Assembly (NCBI GenBank): GCA_963989385.1
Contig: OZ022509.1
Span: 80,002,667 to 80,066,666 of the forward strand
Direction: 5' to 3'
Origin: Ctena decussata
Lineage: Eukaryota; Mollusca; Bivalvia; Lucinida; Lucinidae
DNA length: 64,000 nucleotides
The translations under genes were made by a program, and so were the position numbers. The notes under the pieces are model-generated. The model was not told the DNA's origin. It ran no database searches and worked only from the letters and a program-made list of their open reading frames with translations. Positions 11,698-23,900 of the stretch are shown here, piece after piece. Position 1 is the stretch's first letter; every line of letters starts with the position of its first letter.

Positions 11698-13035
11698 TAG
11701 CGAAGAGACGGCGATGTGCCAGCCAATAATAATAATAGCTCGACATTGATTTTAAGGGACTAGGGAACCCAAACTTTGCAGGTCGTGAAAACTAGTGACA
11801 ATGGCAAATTTCCCTGATTTTCAAGTTTGGCGTTGTTGTGTCACAGCGCGCTTGTAGAGTAGCTGGGTTTTACCTTTCTTTGAGGCTCTGTGCACTGGAA
11901 GGCCCAACATCGAAGGCTGATACGGATAGAAACGATTCTGCAGCAACATGTGTTCAGGTCAACATTTTTCTGTTTCTATTTGCACTGTCATCGTTACAGG
12001 ACCTAGTTGCACCCTCTTTTCAAGGTTCACCGCATATCAGACAATACCAGGTTTATCGGGTTAGTGATTTTAATTTTGCTTGGAACGAGCAGGGGTAGTA
12101 CCATGTTATGAATGTAAATTGTAATGACAGTGATGCACACTTTGAAACTCAAGCGCCAGTGAGTTGCCACTGCTAATTTTAACAAAACTTTGATTTCTTT
12201 TCGAGAGACCAATGCATTGCGCTTCTTTTTTCATCGTCTATTTTGTTGTACCTTGCTCTATAGCCAGGTTGTGACCAATGTGAGACGGAAAGCTACAATA
12301 TGGCATTGGCCATGACACGGACCGCTTGTGCGCGAAATCTCATGATGTTGTGAAGCTTTGAGGTTTCCAGACGCTAATTAAACCACTGAACTGGCCTAGT
12401 TGTGTCATGATATTGGTCGATTTGGTGGCCGTTTCAAGTCTTGAACGTGGGCATACACGTTTATACCTTGATTCCGAGGCGGTTTGTTAGTTGGTTTCAA
12501 AATAAAACTTTCTGCCGCCTTGTTTACAATTCACGCCAGCGACTTCTTGAGAGGGCTCTGATTGGCTGTATCAATCATGTGACATTCAGCGTTCGCAAAT
12601 GACAGACTGCATCGCGAGTTATTGCCAGCTAAAAGCATATCCCAGTTGTTAAAATGTAAACCAGTCGTTAAAAACCTGTGTGGAGAAAAGACAGTGGTTC
12701 CCCATTTTTTGCACTAATTTCAATTGCACGACTGCAAAACTCAGAACCCAGCAAGGTGGTCGTCGCAAATTCGATTCCATAGACTTATACTTGATGGTAT
12801 TTGCGATACCTAGATACGAGCTCTGCTCGATGGCTGCTTCGCAGCCATCTCGCAGTGCTCGTTATTATTTCCTAATTCATAACAAAAGTATCGCCGTTTA
12901 ATTACAAACAGCATGTTGTAGCAACTTTTTTATAGCCTTGTGTTGCAGACATCCGGGTGAGGAAACCATCTAGTTACTTTTGTCTTTTCTGTAGTAGCAT
13001 TGATGGTAATGGCAATATCCATGTTGCTCATGCCT
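11698..13035. other. Nothing firmly recognised
   Basis: Mixed intergenic sequence. A short hairpin (GGCTGCTTCGCAGCC) lies near 12831-12845. No gene evidence was seen. Confidence 0.4.
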
Positions 13036-13276
13036 TAACCCATTAATGCCTAGTGGACCTTTTTTTCTGTATATATTGGACGAGTCCATTTGACATTTAA
13101 GGGGTGACAGGTTTAGTTTATTTTTCGATTTGTCGTTTTATTTTGAGGAAAAATATCCATTTGTCGTATGCAAAAAGTGTAGACCCTGATCAGACGCCGC
13201 GTTTTGCGGCGACTGATCTGGGTCTGTACTGTTTGCCTATATCCCGTTTTTGGGGCGCTAGGCAGTAATGGGTTAC
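13036..13276. mobile_element. MITE family B, 240 bp
   Basis: Terminal inverted repeats TAACCCATTAATGCCTAG (left) and CTAGGCAGTAATGGGTTA (right) bound the element. An internal palindrome built on GTGTAGACCCTGATCAGACG sits at 13178-13230. Related internal palindromes without clear ends are at 17857-17905, 18035-18105 and 56873-56935. Confidence 0.75.
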
Positions 13277-13278
13277 TT

Positions 13279-13508
13279 CATCTTCGCAATTAAACCAATG
13301 GCACTTAGGCCCGATTTCACGTCGCAGTTAGAACTCATTTTAACAAGTCCGTGGTTTATTTTATCGTAAGGCGCAATGTAAGAATTTGGTGTTCCGAATG
13401 CTAATCCGACCGAGTTCTAAGTTCGACGTGAAATCGGGCCTAAGTCCACTTTATTCCTTAAGTACGGGAATAAAGTGGAATTTGTACCCTAGGCATTATT
13501 GCGAAGAT
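13279..13508. repeat. Nested inverted repeat
   Basis: Outer arms ATCTTCGCAAT / ATTGCGAAGAT enclose inner arms TTAGGCCCGATTTCACGTCG (from 13304) and their complement ending near 13442. A further small palindrome (CCACTTTATTCC...GGAATAAAGTGG) follows at 13444-13482. This is a foldback structure of unknown family, with no coding content. Confidence 0.75.
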
Positions 13509-14435
13509 GGCCTTAATTGATTGACAGCTGAACTCTTCTCAGGTAAGGCAATTTTAGCTGCAAGCGCCAGCCATTACATCGTTGCTCAGAAAAGGGCGTG
13601 GCATGCAAGCAATAGTCATGCACTGAGTGATGCACAGTAGAAAAAAAATCATGGAAGGGGTTTCCTGGCCTACATTCGCTTTTATGTACTATTTAGCGAG
13701 GTTGGACTGGTATTTTAAGCTCCTGGAGTCAGCCGTGGCCAAGTCTGTAGGGCTTAACAGTCGAATGTCACAGTATTAGAAATATCCTAAAAATATACAA
13801 CGAGCTTATTAGCTTATTGGACCCGTTGTGTTACGTGGGGTTTTATCTAATGGTCTTCCAGACTTGGCCCAGGGGTCAAATTAAATGAAGCCCAATGTGC
13901 TTACAACTTTTCTTCTCAAAAATTTACAATGAGTGTCGACTTAATACTTTTACATGGTGTAATCGCATGTTTCTGGGTTAGATTAAACCGGAGGAATTTT
14001 CAACAACGAGCGCCCAGTGTTGATGTACTGGTACGAAGCTGTACATAATTTGTGTACAGTCTGGTACCAGTTCATCGATCAACAGCGAGTACTTGGCGAG
14101 CGATCACGTTGTTGAACCTGTCGCTGGCTGTAACTCTTGAACCGGTAGAGCATTTCAGGCCTTCTTAGGCCTCTGAGTATGCTAGGATTATTTCAGTAGG
14201 CTGCTATACTCGTTTACTTAGGGCTAAAAGGTTACAAAAAAAGCAAAATCTGTTATCTTTCATTGCACAATTTATTATGCATTTTTGTGGCAATACTGCA
14301 AGGAAATTTGACTCTGAAATCCGTGCAAAACAACGGACTTAGACTAAACTGCACCCAGCACAGTCTTATCTGAGTCTTTTGTCTTCGTATGCGTTTTTAA
14401 GCACCATTTCCTGTGACAGGGTTCCTATATATATA
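13509..14435. other. Likely 3' flank of the FAM20 gene
   Basis: No gene or repeat with clear ends. The inverted pair GATGTACTGGTACGAAGCTG / CAGTCTGGTACCAG forms an imperfect palindrome near 14022-14072. Confidence 0.4.
14271..14276 (-). promoter_or_regulatory. Possible polyadenylation signal (AATAAA)
   Basis: AATAAA on the minus strand about 400 bp downstream of the FAM20-like stop codon. It is the only good hexamer I noticed in that stretch; its use is inference. Confidence 0.3.
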
Positions 14436-14677
14436 TTAAAGTGAGTGGGTACACATTCATGTTTTAATCCATTTTTTCAAAGGGAGACAACTTTGGCGTC
14501 GTCCTGCTTGATTCCCTGCGCGATGTAGCCCTCCCTAAATGATGTCCACTCATAAAGGAAAGAATTTGCTCCTTCAGGAACAAATTCTTTTCTTTACGAG
14601 TTGACATCTAATAAGAAAAGATGCAAAAATGATAATGGAAGAGTTGCTTCCCCTCAAAGTGCACACATTCACCTTAA
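14436..14677. mobile_element. MITE family C, copy 1, abutting a stop codon
   Basis: A palindromic ~240-bp element. Its ends are TTAAAGTGAGTGGGTACAC and, at the other side in reverse complement, TTAAGGTGAATGTGTGCAC. The centre is AAGGAAAGAATTTGCTCC followed by its complement. Other copies: 15765-15957, 21590-21816, 31931-32172, 58165-58330, 60105-60270, and half a copy near 41195-41300. The right border lies on the TAA stop codon of the FAM20-like gene. Confidence 0.85.
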
Positions 14678-14959
14678 AATCTATCAGCAACTAAAACTCG
14701 TGCAGTCGGCAGTCCACTTGCTAAGCATTTAGCAACTGCTTGTAATATCTTTACTACCCGTCTATCAAGCGCGTTTAAATGACCCGGTAAAAGCACGGGC
14801 GCGACTGGGTCATGCGCCAGTGATTTTTCCATCAAAGAACTAAGTCTATCGGGACCTATATATAGTTTAAGATATTTGAGGAATGTTGATTTTCTTATCA
14901 TGCAGCACTGTCGAAGTGGTGCTAAAATGGACATGGCATCGTAGTCTTGGCGACCAAAT
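14674..14959 (-). CDS. FAM20C-like: FAM20C-like exon 9 and stop
   Basis: Acceptor GTCTTTTTCAG. Encodes [19 protein letters not shown], the C-lobe with HDPVAPVL and ALDRR, and ends ARVLVADRF then TAA. The stop sits on the border of a family C MITE, so the last residues may have been trimmed by that insertion. Confidence 0.95.
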
Positions 14960-17900
14960 CTGAAAAAGACATGGGACTTATTTAAAGAAAATTGTTTTAG
15001 TACATGTATAATCTGAAATATCTTCAGGAGTTCTCCTAGCCTTAAAAGATAAGTTAAAGGTCACCAAAACCTATTATTTCAAATATATATTTTAGCAAGG
15101 CTAGAAGAAATCTATTTTCTGGTTTAAAACATATAACAACTTGGTAAGCATGTCAGACCAGACTGCATATATATATACGCAGTCGCGTAATGGGTCTTTC
15201 AAAATACATGTATGTTGCCGCGCCGAACCGCGCAAATATATTTCTAGATTGTTTTGCAGAGGAAAAACCCCACATTATAGCAGAATACTTTTAATAGCTA
15301 TATCTATAATAATTATCTTACCCTCTACCATTGTCATACATGATAGGAAAGGAGTAGTTGCCAAATTCTTTAAACGTAACAAAACTGTGGCGATCTTTGT
15401 TGCCTGAAAATAATAATTTTCCAGTTGGGGTACATTTAAACATCATCGATATACAAGGTACGCTTACAAGAATAATCAACTGTGCTGGCTTTGGTATACG
15501 AAAATACATCATTTAGGAGTTTCAGGCTGTCATAATCTCTGATATGCGAGGTAAGTGTTGGTGTTGTTTGAGGTTTAGGAAGAGAAAAGCGACGGCTGGA
15601 TTAGAATTTACACTTCCAAAGACGGAAATACTAACACTGTCTTACACCATGTTGAAAACTAAACAGATGGAATAGCATTTTTAAATTTTTTCTGTTTTCA
15701 TCTTGCTGTTTTGGACGTAAACGTGCTGAAAACAAAGAACTAACGAAAAATTATAACATAGTATGGAGAAACAACTGCTTCGACTTCCTGCTTGCTTCCC
15801 TGGACGACATAGCCCTTCCAAAATAGGGGTCTACTCTTGAAGGAAAGAATTTGTTCCATTAGGAACAAATTCTTTCCTTAAAGAGTTGACTCCAATAGAT
15901 AAGAGAGGGAAAAAATTAATGACAGTTGCTCCCCTAAAAGCATAGCCATTCACTTACGAAAGCTGTGCCCACATTTTTTTATGTGATTGCTTGTTTACCC
16001 GAAAGGGTCCTTAATTGGAGAAATAAACATTGTATTGTATTGTATTGTATTGTATTGTATTGTATTGTATTGTATTGTATTGTATTTATTGTATAGCCAG
16101 CTTGTCTGCAGTGCAATGTCCCTTCCTAGTGTTTTTAAACAAAACAGAAGTCTAAATTACGATCCAGTCATTACACTGGGTAACCCTCCTAACAAATGCA
16201 GCCACATTTTTCTGATACTGATTCTGTATGTCTAGCGTGTGAATAATTTCTCATTATTTTTCTTCTCGCGGACACACTTATGCTGAGAAACAATAAATAA
16301 AAAAAGAAAGAAAGAAAAAAGACATACCTGTAAGAAAATCAAAGGTGTGTGCGTCTATCATGTCTAGAAGTATTTTACCGTTGTTGAATGGCGGCTGACG
16401 TCGAACTGTCCGGCAGTACGTCTCGTCAGTTTCCCATTCTGCCTTCCTGAATTTACTGAAATATCATCATACATCAGGCCTTTTTCCGAAAACAAACGCC
16501 TACCTATATTTCAGCAACATGTTTATATTGCACGAATGCGCATGCTGAACGGAGAAATCGCTCTGTATCTAAACATTTAGGAAGATTTGAAAGATAAACC
16601 CATCGATTTATCCATAAAATAGATGGTGGAGCCTCTTATCATAGTCTGATGACAATTCTTAAAACAAGGGAAAAAAACAGAAATAAAAGCACTGTAAACA
16701 ACTGCCCTATACTTCGCCACTGCAAGCCATCTCCTGTTGTTGTTTTTCTTTTTACGATTTACAGACTTATTTTCATGATTTCATATTTGTATAAAGCCCA
16801 GGGGCGCATAACCTCCTTGGAATGAAATGTTGACAATCTCATGGTGATTTTTTTGCTTTGACCATTTGTTGTCAGATTGTCTACGCCCATAGGCGTAAGC
16901 AATCTAGTCACTGACTCCGACACGGAAGTACAGCCATTATTTACCCACAATACTGCTTAACATTTATCTGCGGGAGACCCAACGTGACCTTATTCATGCG
17001 ACCTTATAATTTAGAGAGTTAATATGACAAAGCACTTATTCGCATATATGTCGAGAGAGCTATTCGCGTTGATGTCGTGGGCGGTCATATGAAATACCGC
17101 AGGGAGTTCATATGGTATCACAAGGTAGCACAATGTAGCGCAAGGTACAGATGAACGAATGACTTGTGCATTGTTTCACGGCATTTTCGACAGTATTTCA
17201 ACCATGAAAAGCTGATAAAGAAAGCGAAGTGGTATGAAAACCACCCCCGCACCCATGTTTGAAATCCACCACTGGAGACTTTAGTGTCGGCTTTTGCGAT
17301 ATAAACAAAAGTTTTATCCTAAAGTTTTGTAGTTGTAATAGTGTATTTGATAAGCATCAATTATTAATGGTTGCTAAGCGGAGACCGAGCTTTTTGTGAA
17401 CATTATGCTTGTTTTATACACGTGTAGAACTCTGTGTCAGAAACAGATACATTGTGATCCCCCGGGACAAAACTGTAATCATGACAGAGAGCTTGTCTCT
17501 AATAATTTTTTGCAAATTTCTGGAAAATTCCTTTTTAAAAAACACTGATATTATATAGATATAAATGGAAGTGCATTGTTTTGGCTCACTGTTTGCAGAA
17601 GGTTTAGTTTCTGCAAACACGAACATGTTGCTTTCCCATCCTTGTTACAATTGAGGCCTCCTATATGATAATATTGCAGTACTTTAAGGACGACATGTTG
17701 GTGTAGAAACAGATCAGATTGCTGCTCTGGGGCATTCCGAACTGAGTCTACAATACATTACAGTTTGGATTGGTCCATCTCCAATACAAGGGGTGTAGGG
17801 GTGTCTGGTTTTAATCATTTCTTGTTCATTACTATTTATAAAGATTTCTGTATTCAGACAGTGTAGACCTAGACCAGACTAAGCCTTCTGCTTGGCCTGA

Positions 17901-20900
17901 TATGGAATTACATTGTCGAGACACTACCTCGTATCGGGAACTCCGATAAGAAATATTTCGAACAACAACAACAAGCCCTTATAGGCCATGAGGCATTAAC
18001 TCGTTTATGCCCAGTGGCCCATAAAAGGTACATTGGCAAACAGTGTAGACCTGGATCAGACGCCGCAAAATGCAGCTTCTGATCAGGGTCTACACTGCCT
18101 GTATAAGACAAATGTTTGTTGTTGTTTGTTTGGGATTTTTGTTGGTTTTTTTTCCATAAAATAAAACAACCCAGCAGGCACACAACCTTGAATCAACCAT
18201 TATTCAACGTCATGACGTTGAATCAAGGTTGATTCAAGGCTGTGTGCTCAGTGGGTTAAAACAGATAATAAACCAAACCAGATACACTTAACTAAAACAA
18301 GAGTTGTCAGAAGACAACAAAGCGCGCCTAATGGGTGCCTGACTCTCAAGGTTACAAAGTATCCTGACTCAAAACATTGTTAACATAATTAACCAGGGGT
18401 GAATATGGTAGCTAGTGCACAAATGAAGTTTGCATCAGAAGCTAGACTAAGTCAGTTGTTCCCTTTGGCATACAGGGCCGACTTGTATGCCACTATCTGG
18501 ACACTTTGCGGGCATTGAGGGTCGGGTCCTCGTGCACCAGACGGAGAGATACCAACTCAGTCTAACTTATAATGCCTCATGGTGACAAAGGGTGGTTCCT
18601 AGTATGGGTTTTCACACCAATTTTACCCAGTACTAAGTCGGTCTGATGACACCTCCTTACCCTTTGCAGACTTCTCATGTTTCCTTTTGTCCCATCCCAT
18701 AACCTCACCCCAGCCTGAACCAGTTGTCAAAGCCTGGTCTCGGGTAAGTATCACACAGCATTTAAACTTTGTAGCATAAAAGGTATCGAAGCTATGAGCC
18801 ATATTGCATACTTATTAAATAGTGCTAAAGGTACAAGGCAAAAATCACTCAACCATGAATAAAGGTCAAGGACACACAAGTCTGCATGGATGCTTTGCTG
18901 CTGCTGCTGCAACCCAATGCTCCAGGGAAGGTCCTGACCAAATACGAAGCAGGTACCTCGAAAGAGTTTGGAGGTACGAGCCTTAAACTTTAACATCAAG
19001 ATCATCCTAGATACTGACCTCTTGCCCCACCCTGGACAAGGATTCCTACTCATACTTGTGGATATGATGGTGGGTGGATGAAAGGGGAGTGGTAGGTGGG
19101 TGTCATAGTGATCTATAAATAGTATGAGGTCATTCACAATGTCAGACTGATCCACTATGCCAGGTAAAATGTTAATTCATCAAATAGTGCTAGAGATAGA
19201 AGGCAAAATCAGTAGAACGTGAATAAAGGTCAAGGACACAGGAGTCAGCATGGAAGCTTTGCAGCTGCTGCAATTATAGGGAAATGATATTTGACCAAGT
19301 ATTAAGTCTCTTGTGTCAAAGGTATCATGAAAACTAAAAAAAAAACTCCTTAAAAACAGTGCCAAACAGCAAAGTCAGTCAACCGTGACATATAGGTCAA
19401 GGACATACAATTGTTGGATGCTGCTGCTGCAGTCATATGGCTGTATATATGTACCAAGTATGATGACTGTAGCTACTGTAGTTTGTGAGATACAGAGCTG
19501 AACATCGAGTTAAACGCAAAAGTTAACATTGGGTTAACCTGTCACGGACGCCGACGAGGACGCTGACGCGAACGCTAACGCTAACGCTAATGCTAACGGA
19601 TACTCGGACTACGACGCCGGGGGTATCGCATAAGCTCTCCTTTGCTTCGCAAAGGCGCGCTAAAAATGGACTCGTCGAAATTATAGGGTCAGAGGAGTCC
19701 ACCAAGCATATGGTAAATTCGGACAGCGGGTTAATTCGGGCAGTGACATTGTTTCCTTTATATATCAGTTGTTTGGAATTAAAACAAAATTAACTGAGCA
19801 AACAGTGAAAATACTGATGAGACTGCTCATTATGGGCCGACTCATCTGGATGTTCACTGTTTGCAATGGTATGTCCGAATTTACCCGCTGTCCGAAGTTA
19901 CCCGACTCGACCCTAATTAGTTTTATACAATAGTACCAAAATTATTAATCAACTCCCACTTTCCAAAATATCAATAGGAGGCTATCACCAACATAATAAC
20001 AAGGATAGAATAACAGTGGAAAAATGGAAGCACTCACCAAGAAATAAGATCGTACATGTATATATACTATGCAAAATATATTTAGCAAATTTTTATACTT
20101 TGCAATTTTTCTCATTACTAAAGTGAAACTTTGAGCGAAATTAAATTGTATTGAAAGGAACCGTATTTGGTGCTTAAGATACCATGGGACTACAGAGGCC
20201 ATCTTTAAAAACGGTATTGGGGAAAAGCGATAAGCGCGGAAGGGGTCATTAGCCGAAATTCGCACCCATTGAACAGCAATATAAGAATGGCAAGCATGTG
20301 ATTTTTTGTACGGTCTTTCTCATAATTTTTATGCCCAGTTTTCTTGTCAACGCTATTGAATGTGTAAAAGATAAGGTTAAGCTTAACAACTGACGAATCT
20401 TAGCCTGCGCAATTGACGTTGAAACGTTATAATTCGGTCCAATGTGCACGGGTTTACGGGTGCCTCAGTTCAATTCAGAATCAAACCCGAGAAAAACCAA
20501 TAGGCTAAAATTAAAGGTCACACCATGATTATTTTAACTCTGAAGTTTCTTCGTTGAAGTATAGCGTAACTGTGAGAAAATGATGACGTTAGTCTGAGCC
20601 TTTTGACTTATGCTCAGTAACCGGGAAGAATTTTCTTTCTGAATGGTTTTCGTTATCATATTGGTAGATACCAAACAATCCTTCAGTCGAAAGGGATTCA
20701 AGAAATACCGATTAGAAAGAACGTTTTAAGACGATAACGTAAAAACAAGGGAAAACGTCAAATTTTGGAACTCTGTAAACCTCATACTCGTAGCATATTC
20801 AAATGTTTTAGAGCGTTTTCCTTTATTTTAACACCAAACCAGCCGCCTCATTATGTTTTTGGATTCTGTACATGATCAAAAATGTCCTTCAGATACAATG

Positions 20901-23900
20901 GTCTCAAAAACTGACGTCACGGTAGTTCAAACGGTACAACTGAGCAATCTTGAATCTTTTACCTGCCAGACTATCTCGAATGATCGGCCTTTGTATCTTT
21001 ATACAGTAAAGTGACAATAAAATCCTAATATGGTGGATCTGACACATACAAAAATATTGCTATATTTATTGTGCATAGTATATAAAATCTGACAACCCAC
21101 TGGGCACACAAGGTTGAATCAGTACTGAATCAATCTTGATTCAGCGTCATTTCATAACCGATGTTTCTTCGATAAAATGTACACTTCTTTGGCCTGTTTT
21201 GTTTGTTTTGATTTTACGCTTTTGTATCTTTTTTTCTAAGAATGTCTCTATTTATTATTTTTTCAATACCGAGAGAGAATGCCTTTTAGCAGAAGATTAG
21301 TATTCCTATATTACATCTAAAGAAAACAACGCGTGGACTAATTTCTCTTTCCCTGTACATCATGTACGTTTCAGGGCATTTACTTTTATTTTCTTTCTTT
21401 ATTTATTATTATTATTTTTTGTAATGTTTTGAATATGACTTGCTTAAGTGCATATATCAAAAGCTAAACTTTTGCAGTAAGCCTTGCGCTTCTCGAAATC
21501 ATTTCTTGAAGCACTTATAAATATGAAAAATTTCCGATTTTTTTGGCTCCATAAGGCTCAAAATGTCAGACACGGTCACATATGGGCACACCTGCATGTT
21601 TTCAACCATGTTTTTAAAGGGGAACAAATTCCGTCACTTCCTATTTGCTATCCTGAAGGACAAAGCCTTGTCAAAATGGGTCAGCTCTTAAAAGAAAGAA
21701 TTTGCTCCTAGGGGAGCAAATTCCTTACTTTAAGAGTTGACCCCCATGGAGACGGAAGGCAAAAAGGAATATGGGAGAGTTGTTCCCCCTCAAGGTCTAC
21801 CCATTCACCGTAAAAAGATACCCAATGTTAATAATTCAGTAGAGTTATGTACACTGACATGACCAACTGTACTTCTCTTATGAAATAGATGACTAGTCTC
21901 TAGAGAAAATAGTCCCGATTTTTGTCAAATACTAGTAACAGCCAGTGGGGCTTTGTTGATCAAAGTGCTAACAAGAGAACCAAGAGCCCTGAATCGCTCA
22001 TCTGAGCAAAAAGGTTAAAGGTCAAACTAGGGTCATCATTTGGACAAACCTGTCACTTTGCAACTGTCAAAATATGAGAAAGATTAATTAAAGGTCAAAG
22101 AAGGATCTTAATCTATTACTTTAAAATGTTCATGTACTTATTCAGTTATCATTTTTGTTCCCAAATGTTCTATAATTTCCATTAACTCTCATGTTAAAGC
22201 ATTTCTCCATATAAAAGCACCAGAAGCAAATTTGACATTGCCGTTAAAAAAGTCCAGGACATCCCATGGTCATCAATTACACAATCTTGGTAGAACTCCA
22301 TTACCCAATGCTAAATACCAAGTATCAAGACCATCGGTCGATTGGTTCTGGAGAAGAGTTTTTTAAGTTTTTTTTTTTTTACCATATAGGGATGTGGTTG
22401 CCATGTTGGTCATGAGACCTGGACCATTGAACAAATTTTCGTTTGCTAAATTTCAAGCATCTGAGCCAAGTGGTTCTGAAAAAGAAGACTTTTGAATATT
22501 TCCTATATATTTCTATGGCTCAAACCAAGGACCCCTGGGGTGGGACCATTTTGGGCCCTGGGGCCACAGTTTGAATAAACCTGGTAAATGACCCCTAGGC
22601 AATGCTACATACTAAATTTCAAGCATCTGAGTCTAGCAGTTCAGGAGAAAATTTGTAAGTATGTTTTATTTTAGAATCCAAATCCCCTGCCGCAGGGTCG
22701 TTTTGGACCCTGGGGCCACCATTTTAACAAAGGTAGAGGTCCACTAGGCAATGCTTCATATCAAATTTCTAGCGTCTAAGCCTAGCGATTCTAAAGAAGA
22801 TATTTTTTTGAATATTTTTCTATGTATTTTTATGGCTCAAACCCAGCCCCCCCCCCCCCCCCTGGGGGTAGGTTCTTTTAGAACAAAATTGGTAAAGGAC
22901 CACTAGGCAATGCTTCATATCAAATTTCTAGCGTCTAAGCCTAGCGATTCTAAAGAAGATATTTTTTTGAATATTTTTCTATGTATTTTTATGGCTCAAA
23001 CCCAGCCCCCCCCCCCTGGGGGTAGGTTCTTTTAGAACAAAATTGGTAAAGGACCACTAGGCAATGCTACATACCAAATTTCAAACATCTGAGCCATTTG
23101 GTTCTGTGGAAAAAGATGATATGTATTTCTATGGTTCAAACCCAGGACGCCCTGGGGTAGGGTAATTTTGGTCCCTGGGGCCATCATTTAAACAAACTTC
23201 ATGGAGGTCCACCAGGCAATAAGTCATACCAAATTTCAAGCATCTGAGTCTAGCGGTTCTGAAGAAGAAGCTTTTCAATATTTTTTATGTATTTTTAGGT
23301 TCAAACTCAGGACCCCCTGGGGTAGGTCCGTAATGGACCCTGACACCTCCATTTGAACAAACTCGGAAAAGAGTACTAGGCAATGCTACAAACCAAATTT
23401 CAAGCACCTGAGCCAAGTCGTTCTGAAGAAAATGGAATATTTTTCTATGTATTTCTATATTTCAATGGTTCAAACCCAGGACCCCCAGGAGCGGTGCCAT
23501 TCTGGACCCTGGGGCTATCATTTGAACAAACTTGAATAAAAACTTCTAGGCAATGCTACATACCAAATTTTAAGCGTCTGAGTCTAGTGGTACTGGAGAA
23601 GAAGATTTTTAAGTATATTTTAATTTTTTAACCCAAGACCCCCTGCCCCAGGGCCTTTTGGACCCCAGGGCCACTATTTGAATTTACTCGGTAGAGGACC
23701 ACTAGACATTGCTTCATACCAAGGCCGAGTAGTTTCAGAGAAGATGTCATTTAAAGCAAATTGTTGGCGCGCACGACGGACGACGCTCAACGGACGACGG
23801 ACACTGACTGATCCCAATAGCTCACCTTCAGCCTAAGGCTCAGGTGAGCTTTAAAATGGCATTTTGAAAACATTATTTGGGCAAAAAATGACACGAAAAT

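Noticed and set aside
15404..15512. Longer open frame continuing upstream of kinase exon 8
   Set aside because: The part before the TTTTCAG acceptor is intron; splicing from exon 7 restores the family motif FDFLTGNKDRH.
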